Positions 12,026 to 23,330 of a DNA stretch of 64,000 nucleotides are shown here, piece after piece; the stretch's first letter is position 1; each line of letters starts with the position of its first letter. Under the pieces are notes generated by a model that saw only the letters and a list, made by a program, of their open reading frames with translations, made no database searches and was not told the DNA's origin. Source of the DNA: Zeugodacus cucurbitae. Taxonomy: Eukaryota; Arthropoda; Insecta; Diptera; Tephritidae. A program made the position numbers and the translations under genes. Location: NCBI RefSeq assembly GCF_028554725.1, contig NC_071670.1, positions 47,812,501 to 47,876,500 on the forward strand. Reading direction: 5' to 3'.

Positions 12026-12380
12026 CGAAGGAGAAGAGTCAGAGAACACAGAAACAAGAATCGAATCAACGGATATTACCCTTTATTCATTAGTTTTTAA
12101 ATCCGCAAATACGCCAGCTTCCAGACGCGATAACAACAAAGTCCAAATTTCGGCTCTTCGAGATTGTACTATACGATAGTCGATTTTTCCGATCGTTTTG
12201 AATACCAAGTATTTTTTATTTGTTCCTAATTTTTATAAGATTCTTCAGAGCACTTGATCAAATAGCAATACTTAAGTATTAAACCACTATCTTTGATTCT
12301 ATTTATAACATATTTGTGCCTCTCGTATAATTATATAACCCATTAAATAAACTTTCCTTTTCAGTTATATCAAATATCTG
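12026..12380. other. AT-rich spacer
   Basis: No recognisable feature. Confidence 0.35.
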
Positions 12381-13240
12381 TTGTTAATTTGACGTCTAAT
12401 AAACCACTTCAAACGAGCACCAAGTAAATTAACCTACTAATAACTCTACGAAAACACTACAATAGACCAACAGTGTGGGGAGAAAGTCACTACTTGACTT
12501 AACACAAATATTTATGTACACAAGAGGTGATTAGTTGATTTATGTATGCATACAAATATTTTGACACTTATTATGTGTCTGTCAAATAAGTCAACTTCCT
12601 CTCGGTTTGTTGTTTATATAAATACCCCAAAGGCGCTAAATTTCACTTCATAATTTCACTTACACACATGCAGTCGGGGAATTATTGTTGCTTAAACTCA
12701 CAGTTGTTCACACATACATATATGGATGTGTACATATTTGTGTCATGCAAATAATGCACGAACAACAGTAACAATAACACAATAATGGCGACAACAAATC
12801 AAACAATGTGGCTGCAAAACGAGCTCAAAACACACATTTGTCAAGTCAACAAATGACACAATGCCGAATGTCACAATGTCAAGTTGTATACATATTTATT
12901 TTAGCATACATTCACATATGTATGTATGTATGTATGTGTTTATATATGGCAGTGTACTCAGTTCTTTCATATATCCTCTAGAGTTGTGTCTGTAGTGTGG
13001 TGATAAGTTTATTCGATTGTGCGCTCATTTCAAATGGTTAAGCCGTTATTTATTCATATGTGTGTGTTGCTGTGTATGTGTATGCACACTTTGATAAGCA
13101 AATTGTCACGTTTGATTGCTCAATTTGTGAAGGACACAAATGAAATGAAGTGTACAATACAAATTTGTTGGAAGTGTCAGAAATGTCGCTATGAAACTAT
13201 GCACATATAAACATACGAATTTTATATATACATATACAGT
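12381..13240. other. Unique island 4 with TATG microsatellite
   Basis: Apparently single-copy, CAA/ACA-rich DNA (AACAACAGTAACAATAACAC near 12760) with an ATGT microsatellite at 12917-12937. Frames are short and unconvincing. Confidence 0.4.
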
Positions 13241-13463
13241 TGATTGAAATAGTCATACCCTGAAGAAAGTTAAATATAAATATTATGGAAATATATAGAA
13301 AAAATACTATGTATTAAATAATATATTAAAAATAAAAAATAAAAATAAAATATATTTATATTTTATCACTCTCATACTTGTCAAATTCCAAAAAAAAAAA
13401 AATATCACTAAACATTTAATTCACCTTACAATTTTTGACTCTTCAACGCCCCAGACATCGAAC
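13241..13463. other. AT-rich spacer
   Basis: Almost pure A/T around 13320-13375. Confidence 0.3.
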
Positions 13464-13835
13464 CTTCGTTTTTCGACAGGAGCTAATTGATCAATTAACC
13501 GGCCTCTGCTACTTACCATACAAAATAAAATCTACATTTATTTCTAATTGTATTTTAATCGACTTGAAAATCAAATGCAACTCTACGACAAAGACGTACG
13601 ATATACGTTCTTTGTCTGCGATTGGGTGATTTTTTTATATAAAATATAAATTATAGATGTCGCTGCTGAAAAATATTAATCAGCTGATGAAACTTACCAA
13701 CGTCTTATGAAAAGCAGAAACAAAAATGTATAACAGCTGATCGGTTATCGAGTAGCCGGCAGTATAAAAGGTAAAAAAGGGTTTCTTAATAAAAATTTTG
13801 TTTCATCAATTAATTTGGCTGTCTAAAAACGCTAT
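13464..13835 (+). mobile_element. TA-type MITE, family A, copy 1
   Basis: A 372-bp non-coding element present three times in the window. The right end, read inward, is ATAGCGTTTTTAGACAG; the left end is the same with changes (CGTTTTTCGACAG). Next to each end lies an AATTGAT block. Shared interior landmarks: ACCGGCCTCTGC, ATGCAACTCT, TATACGTTCTTTGTCTGCGA, GATGTCGCTGCTGAAAA, AACAGCTGATCGGTTATCGA and GTAGCCGGCAGTATAAAAGG. No transposase; it would be moved in trans. Confidence 0.8.
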
Positions 13836-14030
13836 CAGGACATGCAGCTAATTTTTTAATGGAAATATCTGCAAATCTCTCATATATTGTATAGAAATTC
13901 GGAGGAAATCTCTTCCTCATAATAATGTGCTTCATTGAAAAAATTGAGTAAAATCGGAAAAAAACTCTTTGTTCCCATATATCTAATATTATGATTTTCA
14001 AAAAGGGGGCTTTCGACCAAACATATCAGT
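13836..14030 (+). mobile_element. Fragment of diverged DINE-like family HB
   Basis: Shares with 36890-37265 and 39590-39760 the order AAATCTCTC, GGAAAT..TTTCCTAATAATGTG, TTGAGTAAAATCGG, CTCCCATATATCTAATATTATG and TTTTCAAA with GGGGCTTT. It abuts MITE copy 1 without a gap. Confidence 0.5.
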
Positions 14031-14890
14031 AAAACACATCTGACCTCATGCGATTTCTCAAAGTGTCAAGAAACTTGAACTTAAGTGACCCCTCAAAATG
14101 AGGCAAACAATCTCGTCTTGAAATATAAACAAAGCTGATCCAATGTATCTCCACAAAATGTGTACAATTCCGGCACTACGTAATCACATAAAATATCAGA
14201 AAACCTGACTTCACGCGAACCAATAAAACGTATAAAATCTCATGACCTTTAAAATTTAACATGCCACACTTCATCTTACTTTACTTGACTTCTCACTATG
14301 TAATAATATAAACAAAGCGTTAACCAAGCTTTACCCTTCAAGCTGAAGACAATTTCTTTTCTAAAAAAAAAAAAAAACCAATCCAACTTCATCTGTATCC
14401 TCAACATATATACAAACCTGACCTCAGGTGACTCCTCAAAGTATAAAGAAACCAGACCTCACGTGAACCCACGTAAAATTTAAACCAACCTTACATCAAT
14501 GTAAACAAAACCCATGTCGCGTGACCCTCTAAAATCTAAACAAACATGACTGTAAATGACAGCCAAAAAGATAAAAAAACTTTGCAGAAATCAATGACCT
14601 TTGACCAGGGTTTGTTTACATTTTGGTCGAGATCAGTGATCTTTGAACATATTTTGGTCGAGTTTACAGTTTGTTCGAGTTTTTTTGGTAGAGGTCAGTG
14701 ATCTTTGTCCGTTTCAATGACCATTGTCCGGGTGTGTTTAAATTTTGAGAGGTCGGGTCGGGTCAGGTTTGTTTGAAGTAAGGTTTGTTTAGATTGTGGG
14801 GAAAAAGTCACGTGAAATCAGGTTTATTTAAATTTGAAAGGGTTAGATTTGTATACGCAAGGTAAAAATAATTAGAGAGAAGGTTCATAT
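14031..14890. repeat. Foldback-like inverted array of short degenerate units
   Basis: The left arm (about 14031-14580) repeats a degenerate motif of the form ACCTGACCTCACGTGACC followed by CTCAAAATATAAACAAA, at spacings of roughly 35-60 bp. The right arm (about 14590-14880) carries the reverse complement: AGGTTTGTTTAGATT, GTCACGTGAAATCAGG and GAGGTCAGTGATCTTTG. Long inverted arms built of short tandem units around a small centre are the design of Foldback (FB) elements. No coding sequence lies between the arms. The many CACGTG hexamers come with the unit. An alternative is a decayed satellite with an internal inversion. Confidence 0.6.
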
Positions 14891-14946
14891 CGATTATCTC
14901 GATTTTAACAATTAGAGAAGAAAGAGTGGTAAGTATTTCCAGCCGT

Positions 14947-14959
14947 AGCCAATGAAACA
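14947..14959. repeat. Left target-site duplication of RTE copy 1
   Basis: AGCCAATGAAACA is repeated exactly at 16935-16947. The apparent ATG at 14953 therefore lies in flanking DNA, not in the element. Confidence 0.9.
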
Positions 14960-16900
14960 TGATGAGGATTGTCGTCTCGCAGTGGAGAGAAAACAGACTG
15001 CCTACCTCGCAATGTTGCGATCGACCGCAACACGAGCGGGATGGGAAAGATACCGAGAGCTGAAGAGGGAAGCGAGACGCATTTGCAGAAAAAGAAAGAA
15101 AGAGGCAGAAATGCGTGAGTATGAAGAGCTTGACAAGCTGGCCGACAGGGGTAATGCTCGAAAATTTTACGAAAAGATCCGGCGACTAACTGAAGGTTTC
15201 AAGACCGGAGCACACTCCTGTAGGACCCCCAGCGGTGATCTAGTGGTTGATGACCAGAGTATACTGTGTTTGTGGAGGGAACACTTCTCCAGCCTGCTGA
15301 ATGGCAGTGAAAGTACAACACCAGGAGATGGCGAACCCGATTCCCCAATCGACGACGATGGAACAGATGTTCCATTGCCCGACCGTGAAGAAATTAGAAT
15401 AGCAATTACCCGCTTGAAGAACAACAAGGCGGCGGGGGCCGATGGATTGCCGGCCGAGCTATTCAAATACGGCGGCGAAGAGCTGATAAGGTGCATGCAT
15501 CAGCTTCTTTGCGAAATATGGTCGGAAGAAAGCATGCCCGACGATTGGAATCTCAGTGTACTCTGCCAATCCACAAAAAGGGAGACCCCACAATCTGCGC
15601 CAACTATCGTGGGATAAGCCTCCTTAACGTCGCTTATAAGGTTCTATCGAGCGTACTGTGTGAAAGACTAAAGCCCACCGTCAACAAACTGATTGGACCT
15701 TATCAGTGTGGCTTTAGACCTGGAAAATCAACAACTGACCAGATATTCACCATGCGCCAAATCTTGGAGAAGACCCGTGAAAAAAGGATCGACACACACC
15801 ATCTATTTGTCGACTTTAAAGCTGCTTTCGACAGCACGAAAAGGAGCTGCCTTTATGCCGCGATGTCTGAATTTGGTATCCCCGCAAAACTAATACGTTT
15901 GTGTAAGTTGACGTTGAGTAACACCAAAAGCTCCGTCAGGATCGGGAAGGACCTCTCCGAGCCGTTCGATACCAAACGAGGTTTCAGACAAGGTGACTCG
16001 CTATCGTGCGACTTCTTTAACTTGATGCTGGAGAAAATTATAAGAGCTGCAGAGCTAAATAGAGAAGGTACAATCTTCTACAAGAGTGTACAGCTACTGG
16101 CGTACGCCGATGATATCGATATCATTGGAAACAACACCCGCGCCGTTAGTTCTGCTTTTTCCCGCCTGGATAAGGAAGCGAAGCGAATGGGTCTGGAGGT
16201 GAACGAGGATAAGACGAAATATCTCCTGTCATCAAACAAACAGTCAGCGCATTCGCGTCTTGGCTCCCACGTCACTGTTGACAGTCATAACTTTGAAGTT
16301 GTAGATAATTTCGTATACCTAGGAACCAACATTAACACCGATAATAATGTCAGCCTTGAAATCCAACGCAGAATCACTCTTGCCAACAGGTGCTACCATG
16401 GACTGAGTAGGCAATTGAAAAGTAAAGTCCTCTCTCGACGAACAAAAACTAAACTCTACAAGTCCCTCATCATTCCCGTCCTACTTTATGGTGCAGAAGC
16501 GTGAATGATGTCAACATCCGATGAGACGGCACTAGGAGTTTTCGAGAGAAAGGTTTTGCGGAAGATTTACGGTCCCTTAAACATTGGCAACGGCGAATAC
16601 CGCAGAAGATGGAATGATGAGCTGTATGTGTTGTTCGACGACATAGACATAGTCCAGCGAATAAAACGACAGCGGCTACGCTGGCTGGGTCATGTTGTGC
16701 GAATGGATGAAAGTACCCCAGCTCTGAAAGTTTTCGATGCAGTACCCGCTGGTGGAAGCCGAGGAAGAGGGAGACCTCCACTCCGGTGGAAGGACCAGGT
16801 GGAGAAGGACCTGTCTTCATTTGGTATTACCAATTGGCGCCAAACCGCCAAAAGGAGAGATGCGTGGCGCACTGTTGTGGACTCGGCTATAACCGCGTAA
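14960..16900 (+). pseudogene. RTE reverse transcriptase, one frameshift and one nonsense codon
   Basis: Would encode the reverse transcriptase and C-terminal region of the element's polyprotein. Visible blocks in order: a basic linker (WERYRELKREARRICRKRKK), NNKAAGADGLPAELFKYGG, CANYRGISLLN, QCGFRPGKSTTDQIF, FVDFKAAFDS (first catalytic Asp), GFRQGDSLSCDFFN, AYADDIDIIG (catalytic YADD at 16103-16114) and the C-terminal RLRWLGHVVRM segment. Compared with copy 2, one C is missing near 15567, shifting the frame, and TGG has become TGA at 16502-16504. Between those two lesions and outside them the frame is open, so decay is recent. No endonuclease domain remains. Confidence 0.93.
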
Positions 16901-16934
16901 GCGGTTTCTACGCCAGTTAAGAAGAAGAAGAAGA
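14960..16934 (+). mobile_element. RTE-type LINE, copy 1, 5'-truncated insertion
   Basis: A non-LTR retrotransposon copied by target-primed reverse transcription. It lacks the 5' part with the endonuclease domain, starts inside the linker to the reverse transcriptase, and ends after a very short 3' UTR (about 20 bases, CGGTTTCTACGCC) in a (GAA)n tail at 16919-16934. A perfect 13-bp duplication flanks it. Short 3' UTRs and microsatellite tails are typical of the RTE clade. The insertion landed directly right of the foldback-like array. Confidence 0.9.
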
Positions 16935-16947
16935 AGCCAATGAAACA
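16935..16947. repeat. Right target-site duplication of RTE copy 1
   Basis: Exact copy of 14947-14959; the first AG may belong to the (GAA)n tail, leaving 11 unambiguous bases. Confidence 0.9.
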
Positions 16948-17190
16948 GGATATATTTATGAACTTTGAAAACCAAAATTTCGTAGTACCAGTTTTAATAT
17001 TCACATACCTACTGTACTTCAGTACACATATACATATATATTTGTATACCCCATTATATACCAGTGTGTACATTTGTGTACATTTGTGGCACGCACGCAA
17101 TGTGGCAATATTGTTTTGCTGCAAATCGGTGTTTTATTGTGATAACATGACATTGTTGTAGCTTAAATATTCGAACACCAAACGAAGTGC
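16948..17190. other. Spacer with ATAC/GTAC-rich sequence
   Basis: Continuation of the DNA that was split by the RTE insertion. Nothing else seen. Confidence 0.35.
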
Positions 17191-19020
17191 AATGGAATTT
17201 CTAACCACTACAGCACAACTGCAACTATATAACAGCAAGCAAATGCAACATTGCGCCAACCAAACTGGCAACAAAAATGTTTATTAAGCATTGATATACT
17301 CATCTGTTCGCTGAAGTGTGTGGGCAAAAGGCCGCAAAAAGCCAGCGATCTTCACACAGCAACAACTCAGCTGAATGACAGTGCAATGCAATAGAGGCGA
17401 CGCTATCGACGCGTTTTTTTTTCGTTTGAATTAAAATATGAGTGTGTGAATGCTGGTGTTTTGGCATGGAATTTAAATTAAATCAATTTGAATGCAACAA
17501 ACGAAGCAAAGAACCAACCAAATGACCAAAAAACCAACTGACCAACCAACTGACCGGCCATTTAGCAGTGAACAAGCGACCGCTGCTGCCACCAATGTTG
17601 CCACCAACCAAAGCAAGCCAGGCAAGGCAGCAAGCGCGCTGAGTGATAGATAACCAAATGAATGAACCGTTATGTGCCAGCACACAGCTCGCTAGGTGGG
17701 ACAAATGGATAGTGAAAAATCAACGCAATGCAAACCAAATGCAACAGCAATAATAACAGCAACACAACAACAATGCGCGGCAGATAGTTGCAACAATGGT
17801 GAATGGTGAGTTGTTGTTGATAGTGTTGTGCGCGCATGCAATGCGTGTGGCATGTGGCATGCATCTGCATGTATGTTGCAAGTGTGTGTTTGCTCGCATG
17901 GCATATGGATTAAGTGATTGTAGCACATGTATGTACGTGCAACAACAAAAATTGCTGCATGTTGCAAGTGATGTGATCATTCGACTTTGGCGTGGGATAA
18001 AAATGCCAAACAATGCGTTGATAAGCCAGCAGTATTGTCTGTTCAAGGCAACTGTTTTTGCGCCGCCACTCGCATTTATATAGATTCGTCCGTATTTTTT
18101 ATTTATTCATTTCGTCGCATTTTTTTTGTATTTTTTTGAATTTTCGTTGGCACTTACAGCTGTGAAAAATATTTTATTCACTGAAGTGTGACATCTGTTG
18201 TGCACTCAGCGCGAGGGAATAGTTTTGTTACAGATTTCAGTTGATTTTTGTTTTTGTCCACTCGCACAGCCTCGTCTGTCATCGTCACATATAGATTTCG
18301 TTGCAACATTTTAATTGATTTTTCATTTGATCTCTGGCTATTCGGCGTATTTGACTAAAAGCGAGCAGCCATGGCTGAGTATTTGTATTTGTTGTTGTTG
18401 CTGGTTTTTCTGTTTTTGTCGAAGTATTTGGTGATGTTGTTGTTATTTTTGTTCTTGTTGCTATTGTAAATTGTGTTGTTGTATTTTTTGTTGTAATTTT
18501 TTGTTGTTGCATTTCACTTAACAATGAGTTTATCGCAGCAGCTCACTTTTGATTGACCCCTCACATCGTCTCGCCTAGCTCCGCTTCGCTGTTTTCGGTT
18601 TTGTTCACTGAAATGTTGGCTTAAATAAAAGCGCGCTGTGAAGGGAGTAAAAAATGTTTAAAAAAAATGCCAGCAATCCTTTGCATTTGCGCTGCTCAAT
18701 TTTGATGTCCAACTGTTGATTACTACTGTACCATTGTGTGGCTCTCGTTTTTTCCCCTATGCACAGAAAGTACCTTTTAAATTTTTCGGAATTTCGCTTT
18801 GTTTTTGCTTATTTTCGCTTTTGGCATTTGTTTACTGCGGTTTGGCAATTACATCGAACAATGGCTCCTTTTTTAATTAGCCAATAATTGAAACTACAAA
18901 CAGGGAGCGCGGGCGCGCGTCGTGTCGTTAGGCAGTGCAAATGCACAATTAATTAAATGCTTGTACTAATTAAAATCGCGATTGGTGCGGATTATTGAGC
19001 TATTGTTGCAATCATTTTGT
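17191..19020. other. Unique island 5, the longest, with a homeodomain-site-rich stretch
   Basis: Apparently single-copy DNA with GCAACAACAA and TTGTTGTTG runs (17740-17830, 18385-18500). Open frames on both strands at 17470-18085 are low-complexity products of CA/TG-rich DNA, so none is called a gene. The last part, about 18850-19020, is striking: CCTTTTTTAATTAGCC, TGCAAATGCA (POU octamer-like), AATTAATTAAATGC, TACTAATTAAAATCGCGATTGG, packed around a GGGAGCGCGGGCGCGCG block. This looks like a candidate enhancer; that is inference from motif density only. Confidence 0.4.
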
Positions 19021-19222
19021 AAATATACCTATATCATTCACAGGAGAACGCGGAAGTAATTTTAGTTTTTTCTGTAATTTTGTTTCTATTGTTTAGACAA
19101 AAAATTTAAAATAGCTCCATTTATTCAATTCCTAAAGTACTGATAGTATTTGCAAAGCGAAACATTACAGATATTAAGGACGAAAATAAGTTGCATGCGA
19201 TGTAATACACAAATTAAGAGAC
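19021..19222. other. AT-rich spacer
   Basis: Nothing seen. Confidence 0.3.
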
Positions 19223-19224
19223 TA

Positions 19225-19622
19225 ATAGCGTTTTTAAGCAGCCGAAAAAAATAGTTTCATTAAATTTTTTATTGGGAAACTCCTTTTTGCCTTTTATACT
19301 GCTGGCTACTCGATAATCGATCAGCTGTTATACATTTTTGTTTTTGCTTTTCATAAAAAGTTGTTAGTTTTCACCAGCTGATTAATATTTTTCAGCAGCG
19401 ACATCTACCGTAGTTTTTTTTATCAAAAAATTCAGCCAATCGCAGACAAAGAACGTATATCGTACGCCTTTGTCGCAGAATTGCATTTGATTTTAAAGTC
19501 GATTAAAATTCAATTAAAAATTAATGGAGGTTTTATTTTGTATAATAAATCGATCTTAATGAGGGTTTTAATCGAGCAATGGCCGGTTAATTGATCAATT
19601 AGCTCCTGTCTAAAGGCGCTAT
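19225..19622 (-). mobile_element. TA-type MITE, family A, copy 2
   Basis: Minus-orientation copy, 398 bp. Outer ends read ATAGCGTTTTTAAGCAG on the left and, inward from the right, ATAGCGCCTTTAGACAG. TA dinucleotides at 19223-19224 and 19623-19624 flank it, which is the best evidence for the family's target site. Interior landmarks match copies 1 and 3 (GATCAGCTGTTATAC, CAGCAGCGACATCTACC, CGCAGACAAAGAACG). Confidence 0.85.
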
Positions 19623-19624
19623 TA

Positions 19625-19876
19625 AAGGCAGGTATTGAAATTTTAACAGGCTGGAGAGTTAAACAATTGAACCTTGGAAAGTTTCTAAATCCAATATAAA
19701 TTTTAATTCAAATATGCTCTGATTGAGTAAGAGTTTCGTCATATATGTATGTAAGTACATTAGAACTGGTATAAGTATAATGTGAATTCAATTTCGAATT
19801 AAATTTGAAATATATATTCTAAATCATTGTAAGCCAATGTAGTGAAGATTAAGTCAATTCAGTTATTAATAACTTA
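19625..19876. other. AT-rich spacer
   Basis: Nothing seen. Confidence 0.3.
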
Positions 19877-20118
19877 CGCCCCTTTTGCGAGTGTCGACTG
19901 GTAGTAGAATAGACTCAAGTCAATTGAGTCGATTATATTTTATTTTGCTAATGAGTAACTTGATCGGCAAAATTCAGAATTTCTACCGATTGAAAAAATT
20001 TTGTCGACAAATGAACGATTGAAAAGCATTCACAGTATATGGTAGAGCGACTAAACGACATTTACAATGGCAACTATAGTCGATTATCTACTGCCAGTCG
20101 ACACTCGCAATTAGGGTG
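19877..20118. mobile_element. 242-bp MITE with about 30-bp inverted ends
   Basis: The left end CGCCCCTTTTGCGAGTGTCG continues into ACTGGTAGTAG; the right end, read inward, is CACCCTAATTGCGAGTGTCG then ACTGGCAGTAG. Only a few mismatches separate the arms. A small hairpin, GACTCAA-GTCAA-TTGAGTC, follows the left arm. No target duplication could be fixed and no second copy is visible in the window. Confidence 0.75.
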
Positions 20119-20537
20119 TTGTTTTATCGTAGAAGATAAATAATAAACTTGAAAGTGTCACTTTGAAATAAGTAAAACATGAATGTTCACTTTAGACAAA
20201 CCCCTTTCTGGTTGGATACTCAAATGAAGTCATGAAGTCAGGAAAATGTGTGTGAAGATTTATTTTAGAAAATAGCAGATATCAAATAGCGCTAAGAACG
20301 GCCTACAATATTTTGGAACCAATAGTCAGAGATGAAAATTCGTAGTATGTAGTCCAGCAACAGCTTTCATACTAGAACACTTAAAACTAAAAAAAATGTG
20401 TGAGAAAAAATATATCCGTCGGGGACATTATCTATAGTTATGATAGTATACTATATATCAGGTTGTGATAATATAATATGATACAACATATTTTCTATTA
20501 GAATAGAACGGTGATGAACAAAAGATTTTAATCAAAC
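20119..20537. other. AT-rich spacer
   Basis: Nothing recognised. Confidence 0.3.
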
Positions 20538-20599
20538 TTCTTCTTCTTGACTGGTGTAGACACCGCTTACGCGGTTATAGCCGAGTCCACAACCAAATC
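20538..20599 (-). mobile_element. Very short RTE 3'-end insertion
   Basis: Read on the minus strand it gives GTTGTGGACTCGGCTATAAC, then CGCGTAAGCGG, TCTACACCAGTCAAG and a (GAA)n tail, i.e. the last codons, stop, 3' UTR and tail of the RTE element at 14960-16934. Possible 8-bp duplication AATCAAAC at 20530-20537 and 20600-20607, with six unmatched bases at the 5' junction. A severely 5'-truncated, dead-on-arrival copy. Confidence 0.85.
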
Positions 20600-20607
20600 A
20601 ATCAAAC

Positions 20608-21560
20608 GAGATGCTGGAAATCACTTCAATCAACAGTGAAGTAGTAACACATAAACAGTTGACAAATTTTTCACAGCATTGGTTTGTGATATATTTTTCT
20701 GGATATTCCTATTTATATGGTACGCTCTTCTATACCATAAATAAATATAAAGTACTTTTAACAATAATTATTTGGCGCATAAAAATTGCTGAAGCTAATC
20801 AGACCTACTGATGAATAGAAAACTTTCAAAGTGTAAAAATATAGACATATAGCATTAGTTTATGGATTAAGAGTTGATACAGCAAAGCTTTGAACTGGAA
20901 CATCTTAAGAATCAGTGGACCAATTATCGTTATGCAAAATGAATACACAGTTCCTCAGATAATAGAAAAGCAAAAAAAAAAAAAAGCAAAACGTACACCC
21001 AAAATCAATATAGTATTTCTGAGAAATAAGTCTACCCCCAAATTAGTGATAAGCTTTTTAAGTGTTAGGAATAAAACATACATACATACATTAAATAAAA
21101 TATATTTGGAAGTATATAAGATAAATTTTTTAAACTTGTATGTATAAAGAAACTCACCTCAAATTATATCTTGTATTCCTACAAAAACAAAGAGAAATAT
21201 AATTAGTCACATATTTTACATTTATTTTCTATTAATTGTATTGAACATTCACATTTATAAATCTTCTTTATTTAATAATACAAGTTTTTCTGACAATATT
21301 CCTTTCATATTGGTTAATATAGAGAAACTTTTGGATGCATTTTTAACTACTGGGTGTTAATAGTATAAGTCTGTCTGTCGCATATCAGATATAAGGCTAC
21401 AAAAAACGATAAAAAAAATCTCAAAGAGCCATTTTTTAATCCAAGTTCGTATAATATGGAATCACCAACCAAGAAAATAGAGAATATAGAAATATATCAG
21501 CATACCAGTGTTCTCGTATTTATTATAAAGCCTGAACGTTAATGAAAAGCGAATCAATAA
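20608..21560. other. AT-rich non-coding DNA
   Basis: Random short frames; a GTCTGTCTGTC run at about 21371 recalls the microsatellite of DINE-like elements but nothing else of them is seen. Confidence 0.35.
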
Positions 21561-22910
21561 TCCGGCTCCATGTGGTCCTACAGGCATTGATTAAGTTATT
21601 CAATGCTCAAATTCCGACACGCAATTACTCCTAATTCACCTTATTTAAAATAAAATCCCGGCATAATGAACCTCAAAATTAAATAAATCAAACATTGATT
21701 TTCTTAAAAATCTGTAATCGCATTATGCTATTGAATTAAAGCGGTATACTGCGGATAATCCCACCAAAATATGCACAATTAATACAAAATCATGCTCTGA
21801 GCAAGGAGGACTAAGAAAGCACCGCAATTTAATTCCACTTATTGAACAATCAAATCAAATGCCAGCGCATCATCATCAAGCCGATACGATCCTCCACTCG
21901 ACAGACAACGACAACCAAAGAATCGTGCTCATCGCGCTTTCACAGCCCCCAATTATCCGCTCCTTTGTGGGCCTACACAGTTTAACGAAAAATAAAAAAT
22001 AAACCAAAAAAAAAGAAAAAATCAAATCTATTGGCACAGAGCTAATGTCATCCGAAGGCGAATAAAACCGACAAGCGACGCGGCAATGCGAGGCAAAAGT
22101 AAGCAAAGAAAGTAATATCATTAATAGGATTCATAAAAAGGATAACACGCCGTAAATAATGGCTACAGGCTACAGTCTCGCTGCGCAACGCGACAATACA
22201 CTGTCGCCATGTTGGTAGTGCTGGCAGCACCTTCTGAATTACCCTCCGCCTCCCACACCTCAGTCGCCTACTCGACAGCCAGAGCATTACAATTTGGTTG
22301 CTTCGACATTTTCATTTTCATTCATTTCATTTTCGGTTATTGCGATATTGCCATTGAAAATCCCGGCACGTACGTATTCAATTACTTGTTGAACTTGTTG
22401 CGGCCACATTGTGGTGATGGGTGTAGCGTAGATGGAGAAGAAGAAGGATGGCAGAGTATGTAGTGAAGTTGGTGCGGTTGCAAGTTTCGGCTTTTAAAAG
22501 TGGGAAATCATATTTTCTGTTATTGCTGCTGAATGAGATTATTAAATGGGTGAATTGTCTGAGTGAGAGAAGGAGTGTGAACGTTGGAATGTGGCTGAGC
22601 TTACCACAGAGACTTCAAACATATGTATATATGTATATATATCTTACGGCAGATATTTACAGTAAGTCATTTGGTGGCACCACAGCAGCATCGGGCAAAC
22701 AATGAAATAAACAGATACAAACAGATAAATGTAACGAACAGATGTTTGCAGAGACAATGAAGTCTATGGCGCTCTGACTGTCTGGCGATCAGGCATACTG
22801 GCGAGCAGACAACTTACGACCAATACAAAAAGGAAGAGTGGTAATCGAACTCGAAGTGTATTGAATGTCAGCTATTTTGTAGCGAATTTCAGCAAAGAAA
22901 TACGAAAGTC
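21561..22910. other. Unique island 6
   Basis: Higher-GC, apparently single-copy DNA. Overlapping frames on both strands at 21876-22463 have no recognisable domains. No gene supported. Confidence 0.4.
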
Positions 22911-23117
22911 AACGGAGCCTTGAAATGAGTTCAACGTAATCGATTTTAAAGTAGTATGGAAAGAGAGTTTTAATATAAAATTTAAGCAAAAAAATTATAT
23001 AATGAAGAATGAGCTCATAAAAAATTAAAAAAAAAATAAATGTTTATAAGATCCATAAAAACTATAAATCAGTTACAACGAATAAGGGATTTTTCAATAA
23101 ATTTACCTAAAATGTTT
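22911..23117. other. AT-rich spacer
   Basis: Nothing seen. Confidence 0.3.
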
Positions 23118-23330
23118 TGTAGTTAGGTTCGGTTAGGCTGCTGATCCTTGCGTTTGAGGTTTCAGCGCATCTACTTGGAACTCAGGCGAGGTCTGTATGT
23201 CGAACATTCGACCGCATGTGAATACGGCACCCTCTATTGCAAGATTATCGGCTTTACAGTTTCCGCTATGATCAGATACCAGTCGGATAGGCCATATACT
23301 ACATATTAACTAACACTGAGTGTACCGTCA
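23118..23330 (-). pseudogene. LINE RNase H domain fragment
   Basis: On the minus strand the frame reads VSDHSGNCKADNLAIEGA, the conserved end of a retrotransposon RNase H domain (GN-x-x-AD-x-LA with catalytic Asp), and continues toward the C-terminal region (RMFDIQTSPEFQ). The rest of the LINE is absent. It probably belongs to a Jockey/I/R1-type lineage that carries RNase H, perhaps the same as the fragment at 29395-29945; RTE elements lack this domain. Confidence 0.6.

Noticed and set aside
12917..12937. CRISPR-like or telomeric repeat in the TATG/TGTA runs
   Set aside because: Simple eukaryotic microsatellites without spacer structure; similar runs occur at 31263 and 5846.
14600..14720. 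Promoter made of repeated GATCTTTG/CACGTG sites
   Set aside because: These sites are part of the repeated foldback-like unit, so their number reflects amplification rather than a demonstrated regulatory region.
15167..15496. Minus-strand frame of 109 codons opposite RTE copy 1
   Set aside because: It is the antisense shadow of the reverse transcriptase frame and recurs opposite copy 2 for the same reason.
17470..18083. Stacked open frames on both strands in island 5 as genes
   Set aside because: They mirror each other in CA/TG and CAA/TTG repeat DNA and have no recognisable domain.
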